This document shows positions 20,776-21,865 of a DNA stretch of 21,865 nucleotides, piece by piece. The notes under the pieces are model-generated. The model was not told the origin of the DNA and did not search any database. It was given only the letters and a program-made list of their open reading frames with translations. Source of the DNA: SLJM01 sp964415785 (GTDB lineage: Bacteria; Myxococcota_A; Bradymonadia; Bradymonadales; Bradymonadaceae). A program made the translations under genes and the position numbers. How positions within the stretch are numbered: the stretch's first letter is position 1; the number at the start of each line of letters is the position of its first letter. The stretch covers positions 1 to 21,865 of the forward strand of contig CAYQBU010000049.1 in NCBI GenBank assembly GCA_964415785.1, given 5' to 3'.

Positions 20776-21865
20776 ATGTCACGCTTCCGTCGATGGACCC
20801 CGCCTCTGGCCCTGGGAAGCCTCGTTTTTTGCCTGATGCTTCTCTCTTCTGGATGTTCCGAAGACGCGGTCAGTGGAACCTCATCGATCGGCGAGGATTG
20901 CAACAGCAATAGCGACTGTCAGGGCGATCTGGAGTGCATTGACGAACTCTGCACATCGCCGGATGACCCCAATCAGGCTCCGAATAACCAACCCCCAAAG
21001 AATCAGACGCCGAACAATCAAACGCCCAATAACCAACCTGCGAATAATCAGACTCCCAACAATCAGAATCCCGGCTCCGACTGTTCCAATCCCGTGACCT
21101 GTGAGGACCGGGATGCCCAATGCGGCTGGATCGGCGATGGCTGTGGCGACACCATCTATTGTGGCGATTGTGGCGACGGCGAGGCCTGCGGGACGGGCGG
21201 TGATGCCCACCAATGCATCGACATCTCCTGCGATCCCATCGACGATCCCTGTGGTGATTTGGACTCCCAGTGCGGCGTCCTTCCCGATGGCTGTGGCGAC
21301 ACCGTTAAGTGTGGCACCTGCGACGCCGGAAAGAGCTGTCATACCGACACCGATGGCGCCGGCACCTGCACCGACGAGGCGTGTGAGCCACTGGCCTGCG
21401 ACGATGTTTCACCCGGCGATTGTGGCTTCTATCCCGATGGCTGTGGCGATATTTTAGACTGCGGTGGCTGTGATTCCGGCCAGAGCTGCGACGGTGGTGA
21501 ATGCGTCGACCCCCAATGCGACCCCCAGAGTTGCAGTGATCTCGATGCTGAGTGTGGATGGGTCAGTGATGGCTGCGGCGATGCCACCTATTGTGGTGAT
21601 TGCACAAACGGTCAGAGCTGCGGCAGCGGCAGTGATGCCAACACCTGCGTCGACACGTCCTGCCAACCGACCGCCGACCCCTGCAGCGACCTGGGCGCCC
21701 AATGCGGCTCGGTTCCCGACGGTTGTGGAAGTTTTGTGGAGTGTGACTCCTGCGACGACGACCAGGCCTGCCAGACCGGCCCCGATGGCGTCGGCATCTG
21801 TACCAGCCAGGACTGCCAACCCCTGACCTGCGCCGACCACAGCCCCGGCGACTGCGGCGTCTACC
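20776..21865 (+). CDS. Cys-rich tandem-repeat lipoprotein, 3' end beyond the window (363+ aa)
   Basis: The start is ATG 20776 with GGAG five bases upstream, and the frame stays open to the last base. The signal peptide ends LLSSGC (Cys27). A small Cys domain (about 42-62, DCNSNSDCQGDLECIDELC, resembling Dickkopf/EGF-like four-Cys modules of Myxococcota) is followed by an Asn/Gln/Pro linker (about 68-98) made of repeated (P/A)NNQTPNNQ units. From about residue 103 come tandem Cys-rich modules of about 45-51 residues with the signature CG...DGCG...CG.C..G..C. Five are complete and the sixth is cut off. They fall into three types in order A-B-C-A-B-C. Such proteins are presumably exported and disulphide-stabilised on the surface, perhaps for adhesion. 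I see no catalytic domain in the visible part. Confidence 0.9.
   Translation, partial: MSRFRRWTPPLALGSLVFCLMLLSSGCSEDAVSGTSSIGEDCNSNSDCQGDLECIDELCTSPDDPNQAPNNQPPKNQTPNNQTPNNQPANNQTPNNQNPGSDCSNPVTCEDRDAQCGWIGDGCGDTIYCGDCGDGEACGTGGDAHQCIDISCDPIDDPCGDLDSQCGVLPDGCGDTVKCGTCDAGKSCHTDTDGAGTCTDEACEPLACDDVSPGDCGFYPDGCGDILDCGGCDSGQSCDGGECVDPQCDPQSCSDLDAECGWVSDGCGDATYCGDCTNGQSCGSGSDANTCVDTSCQPTADPCSDLGAQCGSVPDGCGSFVECDSCDDDQACQTGPDGVGICTSQDCQPLTCADHSPGDCGVY

Overview
This is high-GC bacterial DNA, most likely from a predatory or marine member of the Myxococcota / former Deltaproteobacteria. I infer a relative of Bradymonadales. The grounds are the number of lipoproteins with Asp-rich, Gly-rich or Asn-Asn-Gln linkers, tandem Cys-rich 'DGCG' repeats, DUF4397 plus P-domain architectures, and a complete oleABCD operon. 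The assignment rests on gene content and style only; there is no rRNA or marker gene in the window.

Left part (1-10835, all + strand). A universal stress protein (5' truncated) is followed by a small Roadblock-like protein. Then comes a tandem array of four large paralogous surface lipoproteins, here called LP1 to LP4. Each is built as lipobox, two Cys-bearing 'GG...G.D..GDG' modules around a collagen-like Gly-Asp spacer, a conserved beta domain, one to three DUF4397-pair repeats, and a C-terminal proprotein-convertase-type P domain. Repeat number falls along the array (3, 2, 1, 1). LP1 and LP2 share a perfect 167-bp promoter/leader/signal-peptide duplication. LP1 and LP3 share nearly the same P domain. 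LP1, LP2 and LP3 are each followed by a hairpin terminator. A block of tandem ~104-bp repeats carrying REP-like palindromes follows LP4.

Middle part (10836-13544). A membrane-anchored protein with a Cys cluster converges on two tandemly duplicated small lipoproteins (- strand). A strong bidirectional terminator separates them. The duplication includes upstream regions and REP-like elements.

Right part (13545-20473, - strand). oleA-oleB-oleC-oleD form a tightly coupled operon for head-to-head condensation of fatty acyl-CoAs into long-chain cis-olefins through a beta-lactone. A P-loop kinase-like gene lies directly upstream and may be co-transcribed. Further right is a RAYT (REP-associated tyrosine transposase, HUH/Y1 family) with a long C-terminal extension. 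At the right edge (+ strand) is the start of a Cys-rich repeat lipoprotein that runs off the window.

A recurring 19-bp imperfect palindrome (core GTCGCCCCCTCGGAGCGAC) occurs at seven intergenic or gene-end sites and once inside oleC. With the RAYT in the same window, this looks like a REP/RAYT system in a lineage where I do not know of one described. The REP system, the duplicated structured leader in front of LP1/LP2, and the graded lipoprotein array are the features most worth following up.
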